From: Leucobacter musarum subsp. musarum | GTDB taxonomy: Bacteria > Actinomycetota > Actinomycetes > Actinomycetales > Microbacteriaceae | DNA: 64,000 nucleotides | Assembly (NCBI RefSeq): GCF_001273845.1 | Contig: NZ_JHBW01000087.1 | Location: 62,001-126,000 of the forward strand | Direction: 5' to 3' | In this document: piece by piece, positions 36,025-44,509 of the stretch | Numbering within the stretch: the stretch's first letter is position 1 | Layout: each line of letters begins with the position of its first letter | Notes under the pieces: model-generated | The model's database searches: none | The model's input: the letters and a program-made list of their open reading frames with translations, nothing else | What the model was told of the DNA's origin: nothing | Program-made: the position numbers and the translations under genes

Positions 36025-36127
36025 CGGGGCGTTGTCGAATCGATGCTTGCCCTCTCGCGAAGGCTCACTCACACTTGACGCATAACGTGGTCATGGGAAT
36101 CACGTGTGATGCTTGGGGAGACTCACA

Positions 36128-37354
36128 ATGACGCTGCACCCGCACCCGCGCAAGACCTTGCACTCGCGCTCAGTCCGCCGGGCCGCGCGTGCGATCCCCG
36201 CTCTCGTCATTGCCGCGACGCTTGTCGCCTGCGGGAACGGGTCGAGCGCGCCGCAGAGCGGTGCTGGCGATGCAGTCGCCGAAACCGGAAGCAGCAGCGC
36301 GGCGGTCGAGCGCCCGGCGGCACCCGAGGGCGAGCTGCCCACGTCTCTGCAGCAGCAACTGGAAGCCGCACTGGAGGCGACGATGCAGCAGTACGGGGTG
36401 CCCGGCGCGGCGGCCGGGGTGTGGATCGACGGAGAGGGCTCGTGGACGGCGGCGAGCGGGGTCGCCGACGTCGATGCGAAGTCGCCCGTCAGCACGGACA
36501 TGGTGTGGCCGATCCGGAGCATCACGAAGTCATACACGGTCACCCTCATTCTGCAGCTCGCGGACGCCGGCAAGCTGAACCTCGACGACACGATTGATCA
36601 GTACGTCGACGGGGTGACGAATGGCGACCGCATCACGCTGCTCGAGCTCGCGAACATGTCGAGCGGCAACGCCGACTACGTGAACGACGCGTTCGTCGCC
36701 GACTTCGCGACGCACCCTGACCACGTGTACACGATCGATGAACTGAACGCCTTCGTGATCGACCAACCGGCGCAGTTCGAGCCCGGCTCGGAGTACCTGT
36801 ACACCAACGCGAACACGAATCTGCTCGGCGCCGTCGTCGAGAAGGTCACGGGCAAGCCGTACGCAGAGGCGCTGAATGAGATGATCTTGTCGCCGCTCGA
36901 GCAGAGCGGTACGACGTACCTGGGGAGCGGCGATGACTGGGCTGCTCCGCACGCGACCGGGTACATCCCGAAAGCGGATGGCCTTGAGCCGCAGGACGAG
37001 ACGCCGTCGATTCTCGGCGCGGCCGGTGCGTTGTTCTCGACGCTCGACGACGGTCGCGTGTGGGCTCAGACGCTTGGGAGCGGCGCACTGCTCGACCCCG
37101 CCACGCAGGAGCTGCGCCGTGACGGGCATGCGATCCCGAAGCCGCCGTACGACACCTACGGCACCGGCATGGGGCACACCGGTGATTGGTGGGGGCATAA
37201 CGGCGAAGGCCTGGGGTTCACCGCGGCAACATTCTTCAACCCCGATCTAAATGCCAGCATCGTCGTCTACATGAACGCCTCCAACGTGGATGCCGGGCAT
37301 CCGGCCGATGCCGCCTTCCGTGCACTGGCGAAGGTCGTCGAGTCGCAGGAGTAG
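36128..37354 (+). CDS. Serine beta-lactamase / DD-carboxypeptidase-like lipoprotein
   Basis: A 408-residue secreted lipoprotein of the class C beta-lactamase / DD-peptidase (S12) fold. The signal peptide ends in the lipobox LVAC with Cys35. The active-site SxxK is Ser131-Lys134 (SITK), the second motif is YTN at 225-227 and the third is HNG at 357-359. It may be a cell-wall DD-carboxypeptidase or an esterase; sequence alone does not separate these or show antibiotic hydrolysis. GGGGAG precedes the ATG at 36128. It is transcribed alone and convergent with the permease. Confidence 0.88.
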   Translation: MTLHPHPRKTLHSRSVRRAARAIPALVIAATLVACGNGSSAPQSGAGDAVAETGSSSAAVERPAAPEGELPTSLQQQLEAALEATMQQYGVPGAAAGVWIDGEGSWTAASGVADVDAKSPVSTDMVWPIRSITKSYTVTLILQLADAGKLNLDDTIDQYVDGVTNGDRITLLELANMSSGNADYVNDAFVADFATHPDHVYTIDELNAFVIDQPAQFEPGSEYLYTNANTNLLGAVVEKVTGKPYAEALNEMILSPLEQSGTTYLGSGDDWAAPHATGYIPKADGLEPQDETPSILGAAGALFSTLDDGRVWAQTLGSGALLDPATQELRRDGHAIPKPPYDTYGTGMGHTGDWWGHNGEGLGFTAATFFNPDLNASIVVYMNASNVDAGHPADAAFRALAKVVESQE

Positions 37355-37357
37355 CGC

Positions 37358-39415
37358 CTACGACACGTGCACCCAGGGGCGGCGTGTGAGGTCGGGTTCG
37401 GCCTCCCGAAGCACCTCGCGCGTCATCGGAGCGATCTCTCCCTCGCCGAAGAGCAGGAATCGCAGCAGGTTGGCGAGCGGATTGCCCTCGGTCCACCGGA
37501 AGAAGATGTGGGGGGTGCAGCGCAGATCCTGCCGCAGGTGCAACGCGACGGCCGCAATGCCGTTCGGCACCGTACTGCCGTGCACGGTAAGAATGCGGTA
37601 GCCGTGCCGCTCGACCCCCTCGACGAGCAGTTCGTTCTCGAAATCCGAGCTGTCCGAGACCACGATCTCGATGAACAAGACGTCGTCGTCGGGGAGTCGG
37701 TGCGCCACGCGCGCGTGTTCGAGCTTTGCGCGGTACCGTTCGGCGCTGAGGTCGTTGGGTTCATGCGCGATGAGTCGCACGATGCCGCCCGGCGCCTGAT
37801 CGATGAACGCCTGCGCGCTCGGGGTGAGGCGTACCGCGGTCGCGCGGAGTTCGGTCGACCGCTTCACTCGTGAGAAGAAGCTGACGACGATGATGCCCAC
37901 GATGAAGCAGGCGGCGATCTTGATGCCGTCGGGCCGTTCGATGATGTTGGCGATGGTCGTATAGACGAACACCACCGAAACGATGCCGAACCCGGTAGTC
38001 GCCCCGCGTTGCGAGCGACGGCGTGCGGCGAGCGTCACGGCGATGGCGGCCGAGGTGATCAGCACGAGCACGCCAGTGGCGTAGGCGCCGCCCTGCGCGT
38101 CGACGCTCGCCTCGAAGATCACGGTGATGAAGAATGCGACCGCCGTGAATACGAGCACGAGCGGGCGGGTTGCTCGCGCCCAAGCCGGTGCCATGCCGTA
38201 GTGCGGCAGGTAGCGGGGAACGAGGTTGAGCAGGCCGGCCATCGCCGAAGCGCCGGCGAACCAGAGGATCGCGATCGTGATCAGATCGTATGCCGTGCCG
38301 AACCCCTCGCCGAGGTACGTGTGGGCGAGGTACGCCAGTGCGCGCCCGTTCGCCGCACCGCCCGGTTGAAACTCCGCAGCGGGAATGAGTGCGACGGTCG
38401 TGATCGATGAGGTGATCAAGAATCCGCTCATGATCAGCGCTGACGTCGTCAGCAATCGCTTGGCGCCGCGAATGCGGCCGGTCGGTTGCAGTTCGGTGTC
38501 GCCGGGGTCGCCCTTGATCTGCGGCATCACGGCCACGCCGGTCTCGAATCCGGACAGGCCGAGAGCGAGTTTCGGGAAGACGACCAGCGCTACCGCGACA
38601 ACGAAGAGCGGGTTGCCGTGCTGCGTGGTGAGCACGCTCCACCAGTCGCCGAGCATGACCGGGTGCGCGATGAGTTGCACGATCGCGACGACGATGACCA
38701 CCACGTTCACGATGAGAAACGCGCCGACGAGCACGGTGGCGAGCCGGATCGCTTCGCGGAATCCGCGTAGGAAGACGATGCCGAGGCCGGCGAGCAGCGC
38801 GAGCGTGATCACGATCTCTTGACCGTGGAGTGCCTCGGGTGCGAACGGGTTCTCCACCAGGTGCGCCGTGGCATCGGCGGCCGACAGGGTCATTGTGATC
38901 ATGAAGTCGGTTGCGGCGAACCCGAGCAGGGCGAGCACGGTCAGCTTGCTGCCCCACCGCGGCAGCAGCTTCGCGAGCATGGAGATCGATCCGGTGCCGT
39001 GCGGGCTCTCCTCCGCGACCCGGCGATAGACGGGGAGCGCGCCCGCAAGCGTGACCGCGACCAGGATGATGGTGGCGAGCGGCGCCACGGCCCCTGCGGC
39101 GAGCGCGGCGATGGCGGGTTGGTAGCCGAGCGTTGAGAAGTAGTCGAGCCCGGTGAGGCACATGACGCGCAGCCAGTGGGTGCGCTGGTGCTGGTCGGGG
39201 CGGCCATGCGGGCCTGGTTGCTGTCCGGGGGAGACCGTGGTGTCGGCGAGGAGCCAGCGACGCAGGCGAGTTCGCGCATCGCGCTGCGGAGCGCCCAGGG
39301 TGGGGGCTTCGAGCGATGATGCGTTTGCGAAGGTGTGCATGCCACTATCGAACACCCCGAGGGGTGCCGGGTGGAAGATCCTTACGGTTTCCATACGGGG
39401 CGAGAGCCCCTGCAT
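37358..39415 (-). CDS. APC-superfamily permease (KUP/KimA-like)
   Basis: A 685-residue transporter. Residues ~90-530 hold about twelve transmembrane helices, starting at [20 protein letters not shown] and including the conserved [13 protein letters not shown] and [14 protein letters not shown] ~150-residue cytoplasmic domain follows. This layout is found in amino-acid/polyamine and potassium carriers; the substrate is not clear. The ATG at 39415 has TAAGGA six bases upstream, made from the stop of the preceding ABC permease gene. An ATG at 39340 also gives a plausible start but has no ribosome-binding site. It may be the last gene of the metal ABC operon. Confidence 0.8.
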   Translation of the reverse strand: MQGLSPRMETVRIFHPAPLGVFDSGMHTFANASSLEAPTLGAPQRDARTRLRRWLLADTTVSPGQQPGPHGRPDQHQRTHWLRVMCLTGLDYFSTLGYQPAIAALAAGAVAPLATIILVAVTLAGALPVYRRVAEESPHGTGSISMLAKLLPRWGSKLTVLALLGFAATDFMITMTLSAADATAHLVENPFAPEALHGQEIVITLALLAGLGIVFLRGFREAIRLATVLVGAFLIVNVVVIVVAIVQLIAHPVMLGDWWSVLTTQHGNPLFVVAVALVVFPKLALGLSGFETGVAVMPQIKGDPGDTELQPTGRIRGAKRLLTTSALIMSGFLITSSITTVALIPAAEFQPGGAANGRALAYLAHTYLGEGFGTAYDLITIAILWFAGASAMAGLLNLVPRYLPHYGMAPAWARATRPLVLVFTAVAFFITVIFEASVDAQGGAYATGVLVLITSAAIAVTLAARRRSQRGATTGFGIVSVVFVYTTIANIIERPDGIKIAACFIVGIIVVSFFSRVKRSTELRATAVRLTPSAQAFIDQAPGGIVRLIAHEPNDLSAERYRAKLEHARVAHRLPDDDVLFIEIVVSDSSDFENELLVEGVERHGYRILTVHGSTVPNGIAAVALHLRQDLRCTPHIFFRWTEGNPLANLLRFLLFGEGEIAPMTREVLREAEPDLTRRPWVHVS

Positions 39416-39424
39416 ACGGAGTCC

Positions 39425-40306
39425 TTACGCGGCGGCAGCACGCTGGCCACGGGCGGAACGTGCTCGACGCGTCAGCGCGCGGATGAGCACGCCCTGACGC
39501 GGGCTGAACAGATACACGAGAGTGAACGCGGCGCCCTGCACGAGAATCACGAGACCACCGGAGGCGGCGTCGAGCCAGTAGCTCACGAGGATGCCGATGA
39601 CGGAGCAGGCCGCCGAGAGGATCGGCGCGATGACGAGCATGCGCCCGAATCGGTCGGTGAGGAGATACGCGGTGGCCCCCGGGATGATGAGCATCGCGAC
39701 GACGAGGATCACCCCGACGACTTGGAGTGCGACGACTGCGGTGAGCGCGAGCAGGCCCAGCAGGAGTGCGCCGAGGGCTCGCGGATTGAGGCCGATGGCG
39801 TGCGCGTGGATGGGGTCGAATGCGAAGAGCGTCAGGTCGCGTCGTTTGATGATGAGGATCGCGAACGCAATCGCTGCCAGCACGCCGATCTGCAGGAGGT
39901 CGCCATCGGAGACGCCGAGAATGTTGCCGAAGACGATGTGACTCAGATCGGTCTGACTCGGGATCACCGAGATGAGTACGAGGCCGAGCGCGAACAGGGT
40001 GGTGAAGACAATGCCGATCGCCGCGTCTTCTTTCACACGACTCGTGTCCCGGATGGCGCCGATGAGTGCGACGGCGAGGAACCCAAAGATGAGTGCTCCG
40101 AGGGCGAACGGGGCGCCGACCAGGTAGGCGAGCACCACGCCGGGGAGCACGGCGTGCGACACCGCATCGCCCATGAGCGACCAGCCGGTGAGCACGAGCC
40201 AGCACGACAGCAGCGCGCAGACGACTGCGGCGATGACGGTGGTGATGAGCGCACGAATCATGAAGTCGTATTGGAGCGGTTCGAGCAGGTAATCGAGTGG
40301 GTTCAT
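39425..40306 (-). CDS. Mn/Zn/Fe ABC transporter permease
   Basis: A 293-residue membrane protein of the ABC-3 family with about eight helices. The signature GWSLMGDAVSHAVLPGVVLAY (beginning near 41), with its Asp, Ser and His residues, is typical of ZnuB/MntB-type permeases. It overlaps the ATPase gene by four bases and is third in the order binding protein, ATPase, permease. The metal cannot be fixed from the permease alone. Confidence 0.92.
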   Translation of the reverse strand: MNPLDYLLEPLQYDFMIRALITTVIAAVVCALLSCWLVLTGWSLMGDAVSHAVLPGVVLAYLVGAPFALGALIFGFLAVALIGAIRDTSRVKEDAAIGIVFTTLFALGLVLISVIPSQTDLSHIVFGNILGVSDGDLLQIGVLAAIAFAILIIKRRDLTLFAFDPIHAHAIGLNPRALGALLLGLLALTAVVALQVVGVILVVAMLIIPGATAYLLTDRFGRMLVIAPILSAACSVIGILVSYWLDAASGGLVILVQGAAFTLVYLFSPRQGVLIRALTRRARSARGQRAAAA

Positions 40307-41052
40307 GCGGCGGCCTCCGGAGACGTGACGTCGCCGAGCCCGAAGGCGCGTGCGAGTTGCGGGGGATCGAGTGCGTCGGCGACCGCGCCGTGGAAGAGCA
40401 CGCGGCGCAGCAGCAGGGCGGCGTCGTCGGCGAGTGCGGGTAGTGCGTGCAGGTCGTGAGTCGACACGAGCACCGTGCGCCCGGTTTCGGCCAGTTCGCG
40501 CAGCAGCCTGACGATGGTCGCCTCACTGCGCTGATCGACTCCGGAGAACGGCTCGTCGAGCAGCAGGATCTCGGCGTCCTGTGCGATGCAGCGCGCCACG
40601 AACGCGCGCTTCTTCTGCCCTCCCGACAACTTGCCGATCTGCCGTTCGGCCAGGTCGCCGAGGTCGACGCGTTCGAGCGCGTCGGCGACCGCGCGGCGAT
40701 CGCTCGCCCGAGCGCGACGCGTCGCCCCGAGTGAGCCGTAGCGGCCCATCATGACGACGTCGGCGACGGACACCGGAAACGCCCAGTCCACGTCCTCGCT
40801 TTGCGGCACGTAGGCGACGATGCCGCGCTTCCGGGCGACAGCTGGGGCGAGTCCGGCGAGGCGAGCCGTGCCCTGCTCGGGGCGAATCCCACCCATGATG
40901 GTTTTGAACAGCGTCGACTTGCCGGAGCCGTTCATGCCGATGAGCCCGGTCACACCCCCGGCAGGCACGTCGAGCGTCGCCGCGTCGAGCGCGAGTACGT
41001 CGCCGTAGCGCACGGTGACGCGATCGACGGAGATCGCGGGGGAGCTGGTCAT
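40303..41052 (-). CDS. Metal ABC transporter ATP-binding protein
   Basis: A 249-residue ABC ATPase that powers the metal importer. It has Walker A GMNGSGKST (about 39-47), the Q-loop YVPQSEDVDW, the signature LSGGQKKR (about 143-150), Walker B ILLLDEP and the switch His in VSTHD. The DVDWAFPVSV segment after the Q-loop is typical of manganese/zinc importers. It overlaps both neighbours by four bases. Confidence 0.94.
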   Translation of the reverse strand: MTSSPAISVDRVTVRYGDVLALDAATLDVPAGGVTGLIGMNGSGKSTLFKTIMGGIRPEQGTARLAGLAPAVARKRGIVAYVPQSEDVDWAFPVSVADVVMMGRYGSLGATRRARASDRRAVADALERVDLGDLAERQIGKLSGGQKKRAFVARCIAQDAEILLLDEPFSGVDQRSEATIVRLLRELAETGRTVLVSTHDLHALPALADDAALLLRRVLFHGAVADALDPPQLARAFGLGDVTSPEAAA

Positions 41053-42020
41053 GCGGATCCCTTCGTGCCGTGCAGTGCGGCGGCAATGGTGTCGGCGTCG
41101 TAGGTGAGGAGGTCGAGGTAGGTGGGAACCGGGCCGTCGGGAAGCGAGAGCGAGTCGACGTACAGCGTGCCACCGAAGCGGGCGTCGGTGCTCGTCACCA
41201 CCTGCTGCATGGGGCGATCGGAGACCGTCGACTCGCAGAACACTGCCGGTACATCATGCGTGCGCACGAATTCGATCGTGCCGGCGATCTGCTGGGGCGT
41301 CGCCTGTTGTTCGGCGTTCACCGGCCAGATGTACTGCTCGGTGAGTCCGGCGTCGCGCGCGAGGTACGAGAATGCGCCTTCGCAGGTCACGAGCGCGCGC
41401 TGTGCCTCAGGGAGATCCGCCACTGCGTCGCTCAGGCGATCCTGCACCGCCTGCAGCTGCCCGCGATAGGCGGCGCCGTTCGCGGCAAACTCGTCGGCGT
41501 GCGCGGGGTCGAGGTCGCTGAAGGCGGCAACGATGTTCTCGACATAGATCTGCGCGTTCGTGGGGCTCATCCAGGCGTGGGGATTCGGCTTGCCCGCGTA
41601 GGCATCGCCGGCGATGTCGATGGGCTCGATGCCGTCGGAGACGACGACGTGCGGCACGTCGGCCTGCGCGACGAACCGGGAGAACCAGGCCTCGAGCCCG
41701 AAGCCATTGTCGAGGATCAGATCGGCCTCGGATGCCTTCGCCACGTCGAGCGGCGTCGGTTCGTACCCATGGATCTCGGCGCCGGTCTTGGTAATGGAGC
41801 GCACGTTGATGCGGTCGCCGCCGACGGTGCGCGCCATATCGGCGAGCACCGTGAACGTGGTGAGGACGACGGGGGCGTCAGGATCGCCATCCCAGTCGTC
41901 ATCCGACCAGGTGTCGCGCGATCCCGCACTGCATCCAGCGAGCAGCAGGGCGACGATGGCGAGGGCCGCGGTGCCCAGGCCGATGCGGTGCGCGAAGGTG
42001 CGTCCCGAGAACGAGGTCAT
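41049..42020 (-). CDS. Metal ABC transporter substrate-binding lipoprotein
   Basis: A 323-residue cluster A-I binding protein for Mn, Zn or Fe. The signal peptide ends at lipobox LAGC with Cys30. The expected metal ligands are visible: His84 (EIHGYEP), His148 (NPHAWMSP), Glu214 (TCEGAFSYLARDAG) and Asp289 (YVDSLS). The His/His/Glu/Asp set and the lack of a His-rich loop fit manganese or iron better than zinc. GGGAG precedes the ATG at 42020; the frame is open up to 42053 but without support. A 22-base palindrome lies upstream. Confidence 0.9.
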   Translation of the reverse strand: MTSFSGRTFAHRIGLGTAALAIVALLLAGCSAGSRDTWSDDDWDGDPDAPVVLTTFTVLADMARTVGGDRINVRSITKTGAEIHGYEPTPLDVAKASEADLILDNGFGLEAWFSRFVAQADVPHVVVSDGIEPIDIAGDAYAGKPNPHAWMSPTNAQIYVENIVAAFSDLDPAHADEFAANGAAYRGQLQAVQDRLSDAVADLPEAQRALVTCEGAFSYLARDAGLTEQYIWPVNAEQQATPQQIAGTIEFVRTHDVPAVFCESTVSDRPMQQVVTSTDARFGGTLYVDSLSLPDGPVPTYLDLLTYDADTIAAALHGTKGSA

Positions 42021-42051
42021 GCGACTCCCAAGGTGAGGTGGTGCAAGTGTC

Positions 42052-42073
42052 AAAGTTCGGCATGGCGAACTTT
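42052..42073. promoter_or_regulatory. candidate metalloregulator operator
   Basis: AAAGTTCG, six bases, CGAACTTT: a perfect inverted repeat with eight-base arms, 31 bases upstream of the substrate-binding protein gene. On the minus strand a TAACCT hexamer lies about 10 bases before it, so it would cover the transcription start. Size and position fit a DtxR-family (MntR-like) operator; the regulator is not in the window. Confidence 0.55.
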
Positions 42074-42126
42074 TGAATTCAGGTTAGCGCACTACCGCTC
42101 GATCCGCGAGGACCGCCAGTGAGTTG

Positions 42127-42132
42127 TACACT
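42127..42132 (+). promoter_or_regulatory. possible -10 of the crcB pair
   Basis: TACACT lies eight bases before GTG 42141. No fluoride riboswitch pattern is visible in the 67-base gap to the metal operator. Confidence 0.35.
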
Positions 42133-42140
42133 CGATCACC

Positions 42141-42587
42141 GTGATGTCTCGCAGCGCGATCCCCGACCTCGGCGTCGTCGCCGTCGGGGGCGCACTCGGC
42201 ACACTTGCGCGATACGGGATCACCTCGGCGATTGGCGGGCCGGAGTCGACCAATGGGTTTCCGCTCGCCACACTGCTCATCAATCTGTTCGGCGCATTTC
42301 TGCTCGGGATGGTCGTGGCGATCGTCACCTCCCGCGGGAGTGCGGGGCGGTGGCGCACGCTGCGCCTGCTGCTCGGCACGGGCGTGCTCGGCGGCTTCAC
42401 CACGTACAGCCTGCTCGCGGCCGATCTTGCGCAGGCCGCCCTCGCCAGCCAGTGGGGCGTCGTTGCCGGCTATGCGGCAACCACCCTCATCGGGGGAGTG
42501 ACCGCGAGTGGGCTCGGCCTGGGTGCCGGGCGAGCGCTCGCAACGCGTGGCGCGCCCGCAGGTCAGACGGGCGGGGCGGCCTCGTGA
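42141..42587 (+). CDS. crcB: Fluoride channel subunit, first of a pair
   Basis: A 148-residue four-helix membrane protein of the Fluc/CrcB family. It has GGALGTLARYGI (about 15-26), LINLFGAFLLGM (about 48-59) with the pore Asn, and GVLGGFTTYSLL (about 83-94) with the Phe/Thr track. It exports fluoride passively. It is followed by a second copy with a four-base overlap, and tandem pairs of this kind form heterodimeric channels. The start is GTG 42141 or ATG 42144. Confidence 0.9.
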   Translation: MMSRSAIPDLGVVAVGGALGTLARYGITSAIGGPESTNGFPLATLLINLFGAFLLGMVVAIVTSRGSAGRWRTLRLLLGTGVLGGFTTYSLLAADLAQAALASQWGVVAGYAATTLIGGVTASGLGLGAGRALATRGAPAGQTGGAAS

Positions 42588-42955
42588 GCGCGGGGTGGCT
42601 GGCGGTCGTCGTCGCGCTCGCCGGCGGCGTCGGGTCAGCGCTGCGCCACGCCGTCGACACCAGCGTGCCCGTGAGGTGGCGCGAACGGTACCCCTGGGGC
42701 ATTCTCATCATCAACCTCACCGGCTCGTTCGCACTCGGCTGCGTCACCGGCATGATGTGGGATCACCCGCTGGCCGCGATCATCGGGAGCGGCCTGCTCG
42801 GCGGGTACACCACGTTCAGCACGGCGAGCCTCGATACCGCGCAACTGCTGATGGCGCGTCGCTGGGGCGCGGCACTGGTCAACGGAGTCGGCATGCTCGT
42901 CGTCGCCGTGGCACTGGCCATCGCCGGTGTGCTATGCGGGGCCCTGCTGCGCTGA
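42584..42955 (+). CDS. crcB: Fluoride channel subunit, second of a pair
   Basis: A 123-residue CrcB homologue with GGVGSALRHAVD (about 14-25), LIINLTGSFALG (about 40-51) and GLLGGYTTFSTAS (about 69-81). It differs clearly from the first copy (Arg-His instead of Arg-Tyr in the first motif), as in heterodimeric Fluc pairs. It begins with GTG overlapping the stop of the first subunit, so equal amounts are probably made. Confidence 0.9.
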   Translation: MSAGWLAVVVALAGGVGSALRHAVDTSVPVRWRERYPWGILIINLTGSFALGCVTGMMWDHPLAAIIGSGLLGGYTTFSTASLDTAQLLMARRWGAALVNGVGMLVVAVALAIAGVLCGALLR

Positions 42956-42996
42956 ACTGTGCGCGATGAGGTGAGCGTCACACGTTCAAGTGCGAG

Positions 42997-43848
42997 CTAC
43001 CGCACCTGACGCGCGCGGAACCGGAGGTCGGGGTGCGCGTACGCGTCTTGCGACTCCACGAGGAGCAGCTCTCGGGATTCGGCCGCGTAGGTGCGCTCAA
43101 GGAGCGCGTAGACGCTGGCGGTCGTGCGTTCGAGCGCGTCTGCGGGGTCTTCGCTGCGGCGCACATGCGCCGTGAACAACGCCGCGGTGACATCGCCCGA
43201 ACCGTTGACCTTGAACGGGATGCGGGGCGTTTCGATGATCCACGCGCCGTCGGGCGTCACCGCGAGCATCTCGATGACGTCGGCAGGTTGTTCCGGGCGA
43301 TCGACGCTCGTGACGAGTACGGTGCTCGGCCCGAGGTCGCGAGCGCGGTCGACCGCATCGAGCGTGGAATCGAGCGTGTCCGGTGTCGTGTCGGTGAGGA
43401 AGCCGAGTTCGAACTGATTCGGGGTGATCAGGTCGGCGCGCGGGACGACGCGGTCCTTGATCAAGCGTTGCACCTCGGGCGCCACGTGGCATCCCGATTT
43501 TGCATTGCCGAGCACGGGGTCGCACGCGTACAGGGCATCGGGGCTGTGGTGCTTCACCCGGGCGACGGCGTCGAGGATCGCGTCACCGATGCTGTCGCCG
43601 CCTTGGTAGCCCGAGAGTACGGCATCGACACCGGCGAGCCCGCCGCGCTCTTCGATGCCGATGACGATGTCGCGAACGTCGTCACCTGACATCAGCGGGC
43701 CGCGCCACGAGCCGTACCCGGTATGGTTCGAGAACGCGACGGTATACACCGGCATGACTTCGACGCCGATGCGCTGCAGCGGGAACACCGCCGCTGAATT
43801 ACCGACGTGGCCGTACGACACCGAGGACTGGATCGAGAGAACGCGCAT
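42997..43848 (-). CDS. pdxY: Pyridoxal kinase
   Basis: This enzyme phosphorylates pyridoxal in the B6 salvage pathway. The 283-residue ribokinase-fold protein begins RVLSIQSSVSYGHVGNSAA, with VAFSNHTGYGSWRG, the YACDPVLGN region and the catalytic NGSGDVTAALF (about 222-232). AGGAT precedes the ATG. A strong palindrome sits at its promoter. It is next to a flavin-binding pyridoxamine-oxidase-like gene transcribed the same way. Confidence 0.93.
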   Translation of the reverse strand: MRVLSIQSSVSYGHVGNSAAVFPLQRIGVEVMPVYTVAFSNHTGYGSWRGPLMSGDDVRDIVIGIEERGGLAGVDAVLSGYQGGDSIGDAILDAVARVKHHSPDALYACDPVLGNAKSGCHVAPEVQRLIKDRVVPRADLITPNQFELGFLTDTTPDTLDSTLDAVDRARDLGPSTVLVTSVDRPEQPADVIEMLAVTPDGAWIIETPRIPFKVNGSGDVTAALFTAHVRRSEDPADALERTTASVYALLERTYAAESRELLLVESQDAYAHPDLRFRARQVR

Positions 43849-43863
43849 GGATTCGATCCTGTC

Positions 43864-43886
43864 ATTGGTTCAATGGGTGAACCAAT
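43864..43886. promoter_or_regulatory. candidate operator upstream of pdxY
   Basis: ATTGGTTCA, five bases (ATGGG), TGAACCAAT: a perfect inverted repeat with nine-base arms, ending 15 bases before the pdxY ATG. The regulator is unknown and not encoded nearby. Confidence 0.6.
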
Positions 43887-43945
43887 CGTGGGAAGTTCCC
43901 GTGGACCAAGAGGCGTGGGCTGACACCGGTGCAAGCCGGCTGCTT

Positions 43946-44428
43946 CTAGAGTTCGGTCGTTCCCGACTTCCCCGGACTCTCCTGCCCCAGCACCTTCGCC
44001 GCTGCGATCTTCACTGCCGCCATCACGCGGCCTCCGGGCACGCCCCAGTACTGGGCAGATTCGCCCGAGACGCGCAATAATCCGAGATTCGGATCGTCGA
44101 GCCCACCCTTGAAGTAGGCGTCGACCTCGCCGTCCCAGAGCTCTGCGGCTTTCGCGCGATCATCGACGAATGCGGCCTCGCCCGCTACCGAAAGCCAGCT
44201 GCCGGTTTCGGCGAACGCCAGGTTCACCTGAGGGTTCGAACGAATCGCATCCGCTTGATCCCCCTGCAGCCCAATGAAGAACCAGACCGTGCCGTCGTCC
44301 GTGATCTGCTGCGGCGTCATCGGATGCGAAACGATCTTGCCCGCAGCGGTCGCGGTGGAGAGCATCACGAAGCGCTCCTCGCGCATGAGATCGATGACGG
44401 TTTCCGGGGTCAGCTCGCTGTGGGTCAT
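43946..44428 (-). CDS. Pyridoxamine 5'-phosphate oxidase-like flavin-binding protein (general stress protein 26 type)
   Basis: A 160-residue split-barrel protein. Residues 10-150 match the general-stress FMN-binding layout: VIDLMREERFVMLSTATAAG, SHPMTPQQ, GTVWFFIGL and VNLAFAETGSWLSVAGEA. The C-terminal WGVPGG segment and Lys-rich end are typical. The substrate is unknown; despite the family name it is not a true PdxH. AAGGAG precedes the ATG at 44428. It lies between pdxY and the FAD oxidase. Confidence 0.85.
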   Translation of the reverse strand: MTHSELTPETVIDLMREERFVMLSTATAAGKIVSHPMTPQQITDDGTVWFFIGLQGDQADAIRSNPQVNLAFAETGSWLSVAGEAAFVDDRAKAAELWDGEVDAYFKGGLDDPNLGLLRVSGESAQYWGVPGGRVMAAVKIAAAKVLGQESPGKSGTTEL

Positions 44429-44509
44429 ATGTGCTCCTTGTCTGGGTGTACCGGGACCACCAGCTTTGCGCGGCCACCTGCTGCTGGGGAGGCGGTTGAC
44501 AAGGAGGTG

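Noticed and set aside
39341..39424. Possible riboswitch before the APC permease (two hairpins and repeated CGTAAGGA-like segments)
   Set aside because: An upstream ATG at 39415 with a good ribosome-binding site places most of this region inside the coding sequence, and it matches no riboswitch consensus I know.
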